The notes: generated by a model from the letters alone, not told the origin. DNA of 64,000 nt from CBDCMJ01 sp965218875 (GCA_965218875.1 OZ244707.1:1488001-1552000); one strand, 5' to 3'; positions 51,012 through 60,055 are shown, counted from the first letter of the stretch. Numbers and translations are program-made.

Positions 51012-51833
51012 TCAACCCAGGAATTCCCTGATTACCCCGGCCAACTCCGCCGGCTTGTGATAGCCGATGTCGTGAATGGTCTCCGGTATCCAGCGGACCT
51101 GGCAGTCCTGCAGGTACGAGGTGGCCGACTCCACCATTAGCGCCCGGCGCACGGCGAACTCCGAACCGGCGCGCTCCGGCGTGGGACCCGCGGGAACAAC
51201 TAACACCGGGCACTCGACCCTGGGCAGTATGCTGGCCGGAGGATAGTCCCACATGGCGCGGATGACCTGGGCGTGGTTGTGCGGGCGAAGTATGTCCTGA
51301 ATTTGCCCGTCTTCGTCCGCGTAGACCATAGTCTGGACGATTCGCTCCAGGTCGTCGCTCCAGCAGTCGGCGAGTTGCGTCCTCAGCCGGCCCAGGAACT
51401 CCTCGCGGTTTCCGGTAACGTCCCGGGGCCTCACCCGGTGAGAAAAACTCTCCCAGGTCGGCTGCTCGCCGACCCGGGCGTCCAGAAAGCCCCCGTCGAT
51501 CATTACCAGCTTGGTCACCCGGTCCGGAAAGTGGGCCGCCAGCGAGGAGGCCACGTGGCCTCCCCAGGAGTGTCCCAGCACCGCGGCGCGTTGGATGCCC
51601 AGCCAGTCCAGCAGCGCTGCGGCGTCGGCGGCGAGGGTGGGCCAATCGTAGCCGCTGTCGGCCTGGGTGGTTTGGCCGTGTCCCCGCTGGTCCGGGGCGA
51701 CGGTCCTGTAATCGGGCGACAACAGCCGGGCCACCAGGTCATACCAGTGAGCCGAGGAGGCCAGCCCGTGCAGGGCCAGGACCGGCGGGCCGTCGCCGCC
51801 CCAGTCCAGGCACCGCATGCGAAGCTCGCCCAC
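51012..51833 (-). CDS. Alpha/beta hydrolase
   Basis: A 273-residue hydrolase of the epoxide hydrolase/haloperoxidase-like group. The oxyanion segment is ALHGLASSAHWYDL, the nucleophile is S89 in LGHSWGG, the acid is plausible in VYADEDGQI, and the His near the C-terminus is in ETIHDIGYHKP. The substrate is unknown. The only in-frame start is GTG at 51833; coding-like residues continue 20-30 codons upstream (DGQPIEKWLDVGEL), so the N-terminus may be slightly longer from a non-standard start. It stands alone. Confidence 0.88.
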   Translation of the reverse strand: MGELRMRCLDWGGDGPPVLALHGLASSAHWYDLVARLLSPDYRTVAPDQRGHGQTTQADSGYDWPTLAADAAALLDWLGIQRAAVLGHSWGGHVASSLAAHFPDRVTKLVMIDGGFLDARVGEQPTWESFSHRVRPRDVTGNREEFLGRLRTQLADCWSDDLERIVQTMVYADEDGQIQDILRPHNHAQVIRAMWDYPPASILPRVECPVLVVPAGPTPERAGSEFAVRRALMVESATSYLQDCQVRWIPETIHDIGYHKPAELAGVIREFLG

Positions 51834-52049
51834 GTCCAGCCACTTTTCGATAGGCTGCCCGTCCGGTGCTGCTTGGGTATCTATCTTTACAACTCCCCGG
51901 TCCGGCCGCGGCCCGAGTTTGGGCTAGGTCGAACCACCCGGCCCGGGATTATCCGGCAACTAATCCCGGGCCGCAAGCCACGTTGGTCTTTATTGTCTGA
52001 AAACCGGCGCTTTGCCTTGCGCCGCTGCCGTCTCTGCCGCCGGGGAAAG

Positions 52050-52556
52050 TCACCCGCTCCTGAGGCGTTCCCGCTCCAGCAGCGCCGCCTTCACCCTGAC
52101 CCCGCCGGCGCCGTAGCCGCCCAATTCCCCGTCGCTGGAAATGACCCGGTGGCAGGGTATGATAAGGGGGAACCGGTTCCTGGCCATGGACTGTCCCGCG
52201 GCGCGGACCGCCTTTGGGCTGCCCGCTTGCCGGGCCAGCCAGGCGTAACTCCTGGTCTCTCCCGCCGGAATGGTGCGGCAAGCTTGCCAGGCCGCGGCAA
52301 AGAAAGGCGGCGCGCCGGATAGGTCCAGGGGAATTTCGTCCAGGGCGGCCGGGCCGCCGTCCAAGTACCTTTCCAGGGAACCCTGCGCCTTGGCGAAAGC
52401 GGCGGGATCGTTAGCTGAACCGTCCAATTCCGGCCCCAGGCCCTCCATGGCCTCCTGCAACGTGGGTCCCAAACTCAACCGGCGCAGCCCCTTCTCGGAG
52501 CCTAGAAGGCCAACCCACCCCACGTCGGTGGCGAATAGGTGATGCCGGTATTCCAT
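52050..52556 (-). CDS. ogt: Methylated-DNA-protein cysteine methyltransferase
   Basis: A 168-residue O6-alkylguanine-DNA alkyltransferase. The acceptor is C135 in the strict motif IIPCHRVI, with the helix-turn-helix before it (GSPKAVRAAGQSMARNRFP) and the Asn hinge. The N-terminal ribonuclease-like domain is short. It removes alkyl groups from guanine in a suicide reaction. The ATG at 52556 was chosen because GAGGAGAGG lies just upstream; a longer frame adds 19 residues. Confidence 0.94.
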   Translation of the reverse strand: MEYRHHLFATDVGWVGLLGSEKGLRRLSLGPTLQEAMEGLGPELDGSANDPAAFAKAQGSLERYLDGGPAALDEIPLDLSGAPPFFAAAWQACRTIPAGETRSYAWLARQAGSPKAVRAAGQSMARNRFPLIIPCHRVISSDGELGGYGAGGVRVKAALLERERLRSG

Positions 52557-53269
52557 AGGTCCTCTCCTCGACAGACCGCGGCGACCCCGTGCAGATGGGG
52601 GGATGGTGAGCACGGTTCATGAAGTAGCTGCCGCCAAGGTCGTCTATCTCCCGGTCAAAGATGAGGTTGGATTTTTCCGATTTCCCTCTCATTTCCTCTC
52701 ATTCCGCCCATTCCGGCCCACTGGCGGGGTTTGGGGCTATGGGGCAGGTTGGGAGCGGCCGGTCTTGGAGCAGTTTAAGACCATTTGGGCACCGTGCCGC
52801 CTCGGCGGCAGGTTGGGTTTGGTTCGGGTCCCAAGGGGAAGAGGGGGTCGGCAGGTACTATGATAGGGGGTGCGCCCGGGGTTGGGAAGGGGTGAGGGTC
52901 AGTGGGGTGTCCCTTCGACAAGCTCAGGACAGGCCCTTCGACTGCACTTCGTTTCGCTCAGGGCGAACGATGGCGGGACGGCTGCCCCGGCCTATCCAGC
53001 ACCGCCTTGATCTTGCGGTGGAAGGGTCTTACAGGTCCGAGGGGGGCCGGTTTTGCCCGCCGCGGGCGATGCGTTTAAACTAGGCCCCGTGCTGGCAGTC
53101 GGGTTGGTCCGGGCCGCTCGGTCATCCAGGCTGAAGGGATAATGAATCTGACTCACGAGATGGGGCGTAAATCATATCGCAAGGGAGCAGGCGGGCTACG
53201 CCGGGACAGTTATGCTACGGTCCCGGTCTTCGAACCGGGGCATGGCCACGCCAGTGCGGCAAAGGTGAA
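52557..53269. other. Gene-free stretch with a CTTCGACAAGCTCAGGAC-type repeat
   Basis: No credible gene in about 700 bases. At about 52912-52968 it contains CCCTTCGACAAGCTCAGGAC and CTTCGTTTCGCTCAGGGCGA, which can pair imperfectly and resemble another common intergenic repeat. Near 53224 CCCGG and CCGGG enclose TCTTCGAA; this looks like a T-arm but has no tRNA around it. Confidence 0.5.
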
Positions 53270-54811
53270 ATGAGGATGAAGTCTTCCAAGGTCAAAATGG
53301 GCGCGTTGCTGATGGCGGCTGCCGTTATAGTCGGCTTGCTGCTGTCCGCGGCGTGCGGGAACGGCGGAGGCCCGGCGCCCGCGGCTGCTCCGACCCAGGA
53401 AAGCCCAGCTTCGGCCGAGCCGCCCACCACGGCGCCGACCATGCTGCCAACCCAGGCGCCGCCGGAACCCGAGGACGCGTCCGGCGGTAACGGCGAGCCC
53501 GCTGTCCCGCCAGCCCCGGAAACCGCGGAAGCCGCCTCCCCGACTGTGCTACCCATCGAGCCGCCGCCAGCCGTTCAGGACACGCAAGACACTACTGGCG
53601 AGGGCCCGGGGGCCGTGGCCCCGCCAACCCCGGAAACCAACGAGGCCGCCGCCTCGACCGCGTCCTCGACTCCCGCCGAGCCGCCGCCGGCTGTGGATGA
53701 ACCTGCCGAGGCCCCGGTGGCAACGGCTACCCCTGAACCCCCGCCGACCCCCAACTACCCCGGGGGGGCGCTAGTCGGAGGAGCGGTCGGCCAGCAGGCC
53801 CCGGAGTTTGCCGGCATCAGCAACTGGATAAACTCCCCGGCGTTGACCATGGAGTCACTGCGGGGCAAGGTGGTGCTGATAGACTTCTGGACCTACACCT
53901 GCGTCAACTGCATTCGCACCCTTCCCTACCTCCGCGACTGGCACGACAAGTACTCGGACAAGGGGTTGGTGATAGTCGGCGTTCACTCCCCGGAGTTCGA
54001 TTTCGAGAAGGTGACCGAAAACGTGGAGCGCAGCGCGGGGGAACTTGGCGTTCGGTGGCCCATAGCCCAGGACAACGACTTCTACACCTGGCGGTCCTAC
54101 AGCAACCGGGCCTGGCCGGCCAAGTATCTCATAGACCAGCATGGCGTCATACGGTATATTCGCATCGGCGAGGGCGCCTACAGCCGCACCGAGGAGGAGA
54201 TCCGGGGGTTGCTGGAAGATATCGGGGCCGATGTCAGCGACGTGCAGCTAAACTCCGAGGCGGACCCGCAGCGAGACTCCCGGTCCCGCCAGGCCGACCC
54301 GGCCCTGCGGCTCACGCGGGAGATCTACGGCGGCTACCGTCGCAACAACTCCCCCAGAGGTTTGTACGTGGCCCATCCGCAGTACTACCCTGCGCCGAGG
54401 CAAACCCTGGTGTACGAAGACCCGGGAAAACACGAGAACCAGTTTATCTACTTGCAGGGGCCCTGGACCAACGACGAGGAACACCTGCGCCACGCCCGGG
54501 CAACCCGGGATTATGAAGACCACATAGCCCTCAAGTTCTTTGCCACCAGCGTTAACGCGGTCATCGACCCCGGGGACGAGGACCCGTTCGAAGTCCAGGT
54601 GACCATCGACGGCCGGCCGCTGATGCCGTCGGAAGCGGGCCCCGACGTGGTGGTGGACAACGGGCGCAGCTACTTCAGGGTTGACGAGGGCCGGATGTAC
54701 GAAGTGGTGGCCCTATCCGAGTTCGGAGACCACGAGCTGAAGTTCAGCTCCAACTCGCCCCACTTCTCGCTGTTTGCCCTGACCTTTGGCGCGTACGAAG
54801 AGGGGCCCTAG
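53270..54811 (+). CDS. Lipoprotein with thioredoxin-like (TlpA/DipZ) domain
   Basis: A 513-residue exported lipoprotein. The signal peptide ends in LLLSAACG with C29 as the lipid site. Residues 30-165 are a Pro/Glu/Ala-rich linker crossing the envelope. The thioredoxin-like domain (about 175-320) has the active pair C211 and C214 in WTYTCVNCIRTLPYLRDW and FDFEKVTENVERSAGELGVRWP, like the soluble part of mycobacterial DipZ. A C-terminal beta domain (about 350-510) completes the DipZ-type layout without its membrane CcdA part. It is probably a thiol-disulfide reductase. The next lipoprotein gene starts two bases after its stop. Confidence 0.88.
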   Translation: MRMKSSKVKMGALLMAAAVIVGLLLSAACGNGGGPAPAAAPTQESPASAEPPTTAPTMLPTQAPPEPEDASGGNGEPAVPPAPETAEAASPTVLPIEPPPAVQDTQDTTGEGPGAVAPPTPETNEAAASTASSTPAEPPPAVDEPAEAPVATATPEPPPTPNYPGGALVGGAVGQQAPEFAGISNWINSPALTMESLRGKVVLIDFWTYTCVNCIRTLPYLRDWHDKYSDKGLVIVGVHSPEFDFEKVTENVERSAGELGVRWPIAQDNDFYTWRSYSNRAWPAKYLIDQHGVIRYIRIGEGAYSRTEEEIRGLLEDIGADVSDVQLNSEADPQRDSRSRQADPALRLTREIYGGYRRNNSPRGLYVAHPQYYPAPRQTLVYEDPGKHENQFIYLQGPWTNDEEHLRHARATRDYEDHIALKFFATSVNAVIDPGDEDPFEVQVTIDGRPLMPSEAGPDVVVDNGRSYFRVDEGRMYEVVALSEFGDHELKFSSNSPHFSLFALTFGAYEEGP

Positions 54812-54813
54812 CC

Positions 54814-55866
54814 TTGTCGCTGACCAGGCTGATTCTCATTGCCGCGCGGCGCTTGTCTCCCGCTGCGGCCGGCTTGGTCGCAGCCTTAGCCATCGCGTGC
54901 GGCGCCGCCGCTCCCACGTCCACGCCCGCCACTGACCCTACCCCAGCGCCCACCACCGGTCCTGTAGTGGCCTCTACGTCCGCGCCCACCCCAGTTACGC
55001 CGCCTGCCACTCCTACGCCGGCGGCCGCAACGCCCCGGTCCCTCGCCACCTTTAGCGCCTTGGAAGAAGGCGAGATAATGCCCATACTGGCCACGACGCA
55101 ACTACGGGTGGGTCCCCAGCGGGTCTCCTTCCTCCTGGCCTCCTCCCAGTCCCTGATCAAAGCTCCCGAGGCCGTGATCAGGTCCACGTTCTTGGGGGAT
55201 GGCGAAGCGGCCGGAGAAGAGAAGCGCGCGGTGTTTCACCTGTGGCCCTACGGGGTCCGGGGCGCCTACTCCACCCACCTGACCTTCGGCAAGGCCGGCA
55301 CCTGGCGCCTGGACATCGAGGTGGAGGGGCCCGAAGGCCCGGCCCAGGTCCCGTTGGAATTGGAGGTTGCCCAAGAGGTGGCCGTGCCGGAGATCGGGGC
55401 CATTCCTCCCTTCGGCTCCAACAAGACGGTGCACCAAGTTGAGGACTTGGCGGAGTTGAGCAGCGACCTCACCCCGGACCCGGACCTGTACCAGTTGACC
55501 ATCGGCGAAGCGATCATTTCCGGACTGCCCACGGTCATAGCGTTCGCCAGTCCCGCTTTCTGCACCAGCCCCACCTGCGGTCCCCAGGTGGACACCGTAT
55601 CCGAGCTAAAAGACCTTCGCCAGGGAGAGGCTAACTTCATCCACGTGGAGCTTTACGACAATCCCCACGAGATTCAGGGGGACCTGGACCGCGGCGTCTT
55701 GACCGGCTTGGTGGACACCTGGGGATTCAGAGCAGACCCCCACTGGTTCAACGAGTCGTGGACGTTTGTCCTGGGCCGGGACGGCCGCATCGCCCACCGC
55801 TACGAGGGCTTCGTGACCTTGGACGAGCTTGACGGGGTGCTGCAGGTCGAGTTGGCCGCACAGTAA
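54814..55866 (+). CDS. Lipoprotein with a thioredoxin-like fold, CxxxxC
   Basis: A 350-residue lipoprotein: the signal peptide ends in ALAIACGAA with C29 as the lipid site, then a Thr/Pro/Ala-rich linker to about residue 75. A beta-sandwich-like middle (95-190) is followed by a thioredoxin-like C-terminal domain with TVIAFASPAFCTSPTCGPQV, giving C250 and C255 (CxxxxC). This spacing differs from CxxC thioredoxins and from CxxxC of Sco proteins. It starts at TTG two bases after the preceding thioredoxin lipoprotein and is surely co-translated. The two are likely partners in an extracytoplasmic redox relay. Confidence 0.8.
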   Translation: MSLTRLILIAARRLSPAAAGLVAALAIACGAAAPTSTPATDPTPAPTTGPVVASTSAPTPVTPPATPTPAAATPRSLATFSALEEGEIMPILATTQLRVGPQRVSFLLASSQSLIKAPEAVIRSTFLGDGEAAGEEKRAVFHLWPYGVRGAYSTHLTFGKAGTWRLDIEVEGPEGPAQVPLELEVAQEVAVPEIGAIPPFGSNKTVHQVEDLAELSSDLTPDPDLYQLTIGEAIISGLPTVIAFASPAFCTSPTCGPQVDTVSELKDLRQGEANFIHVELYDNPHEIQGDLDRGVLTGLVDTWGFRADPHWFNESWTFVLGRDGRIAHRYEGFVTLDELDGVLQVELAAQ

Positions 55867-56185
55867 CGCCTGACCTCTCCCTCGGCGGCCAGACCCGCGT
55901 CGCCGTTTGCGGTCACCGGTGTATACCCTGCCCGCATCGTGAGGGGCGCAGTGATGGTTGCCGCACCCCTTCCTCCCAAAACCTACGCGGTGTGAACCTC
56001 CTCCCACCCTCGTGCCAACCCCGGCGGGAAATCAACTTCAGACCAACCTCATTTGGAAATAGGCCCCTGCGGTCGAGACCGCCGGGCCTGCCCACGCCAA
56101 GGGCGTCCGTCACATTTTCGCGGAGTCGGTAATCCGCGCCGTAGCCCGCAGTGGACCCACCTACCTCCGGATAGGAAGTTCACCT

Positions 56186-56213
56186 GTAGGGGCGAAAGAT
56201 TTTTCGCCCCTAC
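56186..56213. repeat. Short perfect hairpin (REP-like)
   Basis: GTAGGGGCGAAA (56186-56197) and TTTCGCCCCTAC (56202-56213) are exact inverted 12-base arms with a GATT loop. This is a common type of intergenic palindrome. It lies in a gene-free stretch of about 595 bases between the lipoprotein pair and the dienelactone hydrolase. Confidence 0.85.
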
Positions 56214-56252
56214 CGCTAGGCGGCGCCGTCGCGCGAAAAACCGACGGACACC

Positions 56253-56283
56253 CCCACCCAAAGTCAAGCTTGTGGGTGGGTTT
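56253..56283 (+). terminator. Candidate terminator hairpin
   Basis: CCCACCCA (56253-56260) pairs with TGGGTGGG (56273-56280) around a 12-base loop and is followed by TTT. The T-tract is short, so activity is uncertain. It is over 380 bases after the lipoprotein operon. Confidence 0.4.
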
Positions 56284-56462
56284 ATGCTCTGCTAAAATCT
56301 TGTCGGGCCGGATGGGGGATGCTACGGATCCTCTCCGGCGTCCCTTGCGGGAGTCGGGCGGAGCGCGGGTCCCGCCCCCGGCACTTCGGACGCAGGTGTC
56401 CAACGCCGGAAGCACCCGGGGCCGGCGACATTACATCGACATCGGGATGAGGAGGCCACATC

Positions 56463-57233
56463 ATGCCGTCATTTTGGGAGAACCTCCGGTTCGCCGGGGA
56501 CCGCGAATTCGATGACCTGAGCGGTCAACAGGGCTCGGACATGGCCACCTACGTGAGCCATCCGCCTCCCTCCGCCGGGACCGCCTTCCCCGCCGTCATC
56601 GTGGTCATGGAGGGCTTCGGCGTCACCCGGCACATCGAGAAGGTCTGCGACCGCTTCGCCGAGGAGGGCTACGCCGCCGTGGCTCCCGCCCTCTACCACC
56701 GGGAGCATCCCAACCCGAAGATGGGGTACGACGAGTTGCCCACCGTTATGCGCTACATAGAGACCCTGCGGGACGATGAAATCGTCGAGGACCTCAACGT
56801 CGCCATCAATTACCTGCAGACTAAGTACCCCAGGACCCGGGGGCAGAAGATAGGCATCGTGGGCTTCTGCGTGGGCGGACGGATTACCTATCTGGGCGCC
56901 ACCAGCTGCCCCGGCCTGAGCGCCGCCTCGGTGTACTACGGCGGCCGCATCCTGGCGCCCTTTGGCGACGGCCCGGCGCCCGTGGACTTGTCCTCGCAGA
57001 TCAAGATTCCGGTGATGGGCAACTTTGGGGCCAAGGACGAGAACCCGACTCCCGACGACGTAGCCCAGATCGAAGAGAGGCTCAAGGCCGCGGGAGTGAC
57101 CTACGATTTCAAGATGTACCCCGACGCCGACCACGGCTTCAACTGCGACGAACGGGAAAGCTATCACGAGGCCTCGGCAACCGACGCCATGGCCCGGACC
57201 CTGGGGTGGTTCGACCGCTACGTTAAAAACTAG
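56463..57233 (+). CDS. Dienelactone hydrolase-family protein
   Basis: A 256-residue alpha/beta hydrolase with Cys as nucleophile: C136 in IVGFCVGGR, the acid in NFGAKDENPTPDD and the His in YPDADHGFNCDE. Glu 50 in VVMEGFGV is the Glu that activates the Cys in this family. It opens the lactone of chlorinated or natural muconate-pathway products, though many relatives have other substrates. The ATG follows GAGGAGGCC. It ends before a strong terminator. Confidence 0.92.
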   Translation: MPSFWENLRFAGDREFDDLSGQQGSDMATYVSHPPPSAGTAFPAVIVVMEGFGVTRHIEKVCDRFAEEGYAAVAPALYHREHPNPKMGYDELPTVMRYIETLRDDEIVEDLNVAINYLQTKYPRTRGQKIGIVGFCVGGRITYLGATSCPGLSAASVYYGGRILAPFGDGPAPVDLSSQIKIPVMGNFGAKDENPTPDDVAQIEERLKAAGVTYDFKMYPDADHGFNCDERESYHEASATDAMARTLGWFDRYVKN

Positions 57234-57256
57234 CAGCCGTTAGGCCGGGAAGCTAA

Positions 57257-57298
57257 GACGCCGTTCCTCGCTTGCAGAGGAACGGCGTCCTTTTCTTT
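57257..57298 (+). terminator. Rho-independent terminator after the dienelactone hydrolase gene
   Basis: A perfect 13-bp stem, GACGCCGTTCCTC (57257-57269) and GAGGAACGGCGTC (57277-57289), with a 7-base loop and CTTTTCTTT after it. Confidence 0.95.
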
Positions 57299-57429
57299 GC
57301 CGTGTGTTGTCTCCGGTCCTAGGCTTTGCGCCGGCGACGGAGGGGAACTGGCAAGGTTTGCCCCCAAGACCGGGCAGGACGGCCCGCCGCGCCGTGGCCC
57401 GCTTGCGGGGACCGGCGCCCCAGGCGGGC

Positions 57430-57996
57430 CTACGCGGCGAAGGAGTTGCGCATCCGGTAGAGGGTCATTTCCGGCTCTATCGGGGCCACGGGCAGATACT
57501 CGCCCTCCTCTATCTTGGCCACGATAAACCAGGGGCCGTCCTCCTGCAGCGCCGTGGAGAGTGCCGCTTCCAGGTCCTCCAGGTTGTCCACGGTTGTGAC
57601 GTTGCGGATGTTGCAGCTTTGGGCCACCTGGGCCAAGTCGGTGCCCTTGGCGGTGTGGCTCGGTTGGTGCCCGGTCTGACCCCACTGCTCGTTGTCCCAG
57701 ACCACCACCACCAGGTTCTTGGGCTGCTCCACCCCGATGGTGGCGACGGTTCCCAGGTTCATCAGCAGGGAGCCGTCTCCATCCAGCGAGATGACCCGCT
57801 CGCCGGTGGACAGCGCCATGCCCAGGGCTATGGAGGAGCACAGCCCCATGTTCCCGTAGGTGTAGAAATTGCGGTCTCGGTGCCCGGCGTGCCACAGCTC
57901 GTCGGTGGTGGGCCCCAGATTGGCCACGATGGGGTAGTTTCCCGCATTGCGCAGCACTAATTGGGTGGCTTCGAATCTACGCAACCTTTCCTCCAT
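57430..57996 (-). CDS. TPP-dependent 2-oxo acid decarboxylase, TPP-binding subunit
   Basis: A 188-residue protein holding the diphosphate-binding half of a split TPP enzyme: YGNMGLCSSIALGMAL, then the metal/TPP motif LDGDGSLLMNLGT (GDG...N) and VVVWDNEQWG. The layout matches sulfopyruvate decarboxylase ComE or the C-terminal half of phosphonopyruvate decarboxylase. It overlaps the PYR subunit gene upstream by 20 bases. No coenzyme M or phosphonate genes are nearby to tell the two apart. Confidence 0.88.
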   Translation of the reverse strand: MEERLRRFEATQLVLRNAGNYPIVANLGPTTDELWHAGHRDRNFYTYGNMGLCSSIALGMALSTGERVISLDGDGSLLMNLGTVATIGVEQPKNLVVVVWDNEQWGQTGHQPSHTAKGTDLAQVAQSCNIRNVTTVDNLEDLEAALSTALQEDGPWFIVAKIEEGEYLPVAPIEPEMTLYRMRNSFAA

Positions 57997-58501
57997 GCAG
58001 CATCTGGGTCATGCATATGCCCACCGGCTGGCGGCTGGAGTGGCACAGCTTCAGGGCGCCGTCCAGCAGGTCGTCCATCCGGTATTCGTCTTCCAGCGTG
58101 AAGTGGGTCAGCCCCAACAGGTCCATTATCGGCCGGGTGGTGCGGCCCATGGCCACTTGGCCGATGTTGAACTCCCCGGGGCCGCCGCGCAGGTTTATGA
58201 ACAAGGGGATCGGAGTGCGGAAGGGAACGCACAAGCTGGCCAGGGCGTTCACGCTGTTGCCGAAGCCGCTGGACTGCATGAATACCGCCGCGTTGCGCCC
58301 CACGGCATAGCCGCCAACGGCGATTCCTATGGCCTCCTCTTCCCTCGCCGCCGAAACCAGGTGGAAGAACGGGTCCGCCTCGATCAGCTTGGTCACCTGA
58401 TGGATGGAGATGTCCGGAACGTAAACCACCAGCGAGGTGTTCCAGTTTTTTAGAGCCTGCACGATGATTTCGGCCCAATTCATGGCTGAGGCATTCTCCA
58501 T
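57977..58501 (-). CDS. TPP-dependent 2-oxo acid decarboxylase, PYR subunit
   Basis: A 174-residue protein with the pyrimidine-binding half of the same enzyme. The catalytic Glu that activates TPP is in SAAREEEAIGIAVGGYAVG (about residues 50-54), followed by GFGNSVNALASLCVPF and INLRGGPGEFNIGQ, as in sulfopyruvate decarboxylase ComD. It would form a heteromer with the product of the following gene. The ATG at 58501 was kept; an ATG at 58483 is equally possible. Confidence 0.88.
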   Translation of the reverse strand: MENASAMNWAEIIVQALKNWNTSLVVYVPDISIHQVTKLIEADPFFHLVSAAREEEAIGIAVGGYAVGRNAAVFMQSSGFGNSVNALASLCVPFRTPIPLFINLRGGPGEFNIGQVAMGRTTRPIMDLLGLTHFTLEDEYRMDDLLDGALKLCHSSRQPVGICMTQMLHGGKVA

Positions 58502-58652
58502 AGCACACCCGGCGCTGGGCCGGGCGGTTCCTTGGCAGATTGTTCGAGGCCGGAGGTTGGACCGTTGCGCCCCGAGCTAGCCGCGCCGGGCAACGGCCCG
58601 CTGCTCATTAGGGGGTAGGCCGCCTTGGGAGAAGCCGGGCGGCCTTCGACCT

Positions 58653-59192
58653 TCAGTAAGGCGCCGGCCCCTGGGATTCCGGGGGGTCCTGGGCGCCGCG
58701 GTCGCGGCCGTCGTCCCGGCGGCGGCCCGGGTTGCGCTGTCCGCCGGACTGGCCCAAGTCAACGGGAATGGGTTCGACGACACCGCCTTGGAAACCTCTC
58801 CGGGCTTCTTCCAGGGACGCCCGGAACAGGTCGACGTCATCGGCGGTGATCATTACCTGCTTCCCGTTCGTCATGCGCAGCCGCAACTGCTCTCCCTGGG
58901 GGTGGTATACGTTTTCCATCAGGGAGATATCGGCGTAAGGGATGACCCTGGTCTTGGGCCAGCCGTACTTTATCACCAGCACGTTCTGGTACAGCGAGAA
59001 CCGTGCCGCCACGCTGAACCAGCTATAGGAGGCCCCGATCAAGCCAACGCCCATCATCAAGTTGGGGAGATCCCCGCTGGATACACCGAGGACGAGCCCG
59101 CCCACCAGGACCAGCAGTGAGAATATCAGACCGTTGTTGCGACGGGACTTGGGGAAAAAAGTGTATAGGGGACGGACTTCAGCTTCTTCCAT
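58653..59192 (-). CDS. PH-domain-like membrane protein 1
   Basis: A 179-residue protein: two adjacent hydrophobic helices (about 20-38 and 43-60), then a beta-rich cytoplasmic domain of the bacterial PH type (SLYQNVLVIKYGWPKTRVIPYADISLMENV, LRLRMTNGKQVMI) and a disordered, charged C-terminus ending ESQGPAPY. It is a paralogue of the next gene. The ATG at 59192 lies 7 bases after a minus-strand TACAAT, so the transcript may be leaderless. Function is unknown. Confidence 0.65.
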   Translation of the reverse strand: MEEAEVRPLYTFFPKSRRNNGLIFSLLVLVGGLVLGVSSGDLPNLMMGVGLIGASYSWFSVAARFSLYQNVLVIKYGWPKTRVIPYADISLMENVYHPQGEQLRLRMTNGKQVMITADDVDLFRASLEEARRGFQGGVVEPIPVDLGQSGGQRNPGRRRDDGRDRGAQDPPESQGPAPY

Positions 59193-59470
59193 GACGGCTA
59201 TTGTAGCATAATCGCCCGCCGTCAACCCCGGCGCTCTCCACCATTTAGCGCGGAATCCGGCCGTGGCGGCCGGGTGGCGTCGAGTCCTCCGGCCCGCTTG
59301 GGGTTTCATGGGTTGGACATCCTGGAGGACCGGTGTCCCGAGGTTTGCCCACCCATTGCAGGCCGGACAGGTAGGGGCCGTATCTCCGGGAGTGGGTTAG
59401 CGGGTGATAGTGAGGCTCTGCCGCCCAGCGGCGCGTTGGCGGATGCTCCCGGGTTGGGCGGACGTCGCTT

Positions 59471-60055
59471 CTAGTACGGCGCGGCGCTGTCGGGCTCTTT
59501 GCCGCCCTGGGGCGGTGGCTGCTCCGAGGGGTCCGGACCATCCTGCCGGTCCGGCGGGACGAGCTGGTCGCCGTGTTCTACGCCGCGGTCAAGAAGCACG
59601 GGGGCTTGCTGCCCCTCCGGGATTTCTTCTACGCTGAGCACCTGGACGCCCCCGGTCCTCTTGAAGCTTTCCCAGGCGTTCTCCAAGCGGGCCTTGAACT
59701 CGTCCAAGTTCACCACGGAAATGATCGCCCGCTTGCCGCTGACCAGGCGTACGCCCAGGGCCGTGTCCCCCCGGGGCATGGTCAAGTCTTCCAGTTGGTC
59801 GATGTCGGAGAAGGGGACGACCTTCGATCTGGGCTTCCCATAAACTATCACCAGCGCGTTCTGGTAGATCAGGTACTGCCGGGGCGTCGTAAGCCAACTG
59901 AAGACCATTCCCACTAGGCCCAACGCTATCAAGACAACGCTGCTGAACACCCCGATTATGGCGACGGCCGACGCCAGGATCATAGGCACGTTGATCCGCG
60001 ACTTGGGGGTGTCCATATGCATGGGCTGTCCCTGCACCTGTTGCATGGCAAACAT
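59471..60055 (-). CDS. PH-domain-like membrane protein 2
   Basis: A 194-residue paralogue of the preceding gene: two helices (about 25-55), then YLIYQNALVIVYGKPRSKVV and PFSDIDQLEDLTMPRGDTAL, LVSGKRAIISVVNLDEFKARL and a Pro/Gln/Asp-rich tail ending EPDSAAPY. Both proteins share the block [LY]IYQN(A/V)LVI-YG-P--[KR]V-P--DI. They are in the same direction and 278 bases apart, so they arose by tandem duplication. ATG at 60055, with an A/T-rich TATGATAAA just before it. Confidence 0.65.
   Translation of the reverse strand: MFAMQQVQGQPMHMDTPKSRINVPMILASAVAIIGVFSSVVLIALGLVGMVFSWLTTPRQYLIYQNALVIVYGKPRSKVVPFSDIDQLEDLTMPRGDTALGVRLVSGKRAIISVVNLDEFKARLENAWESFKRTGGVQVLSVEEIPEGQQAPVLLDRGVEHGDQLVPPDRQDGPDPSEQPPPQGGKEPDSAAPY

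Noticed and set aside
53215..53260. tRNA gene suggested by a T-arm-like CCGG-TCTTCGAA-CCGG
   Set aside because: The loop lacks the TTC start of a T-loop at the right place, and no acceptor stem or anticodon arm can be formed around it.
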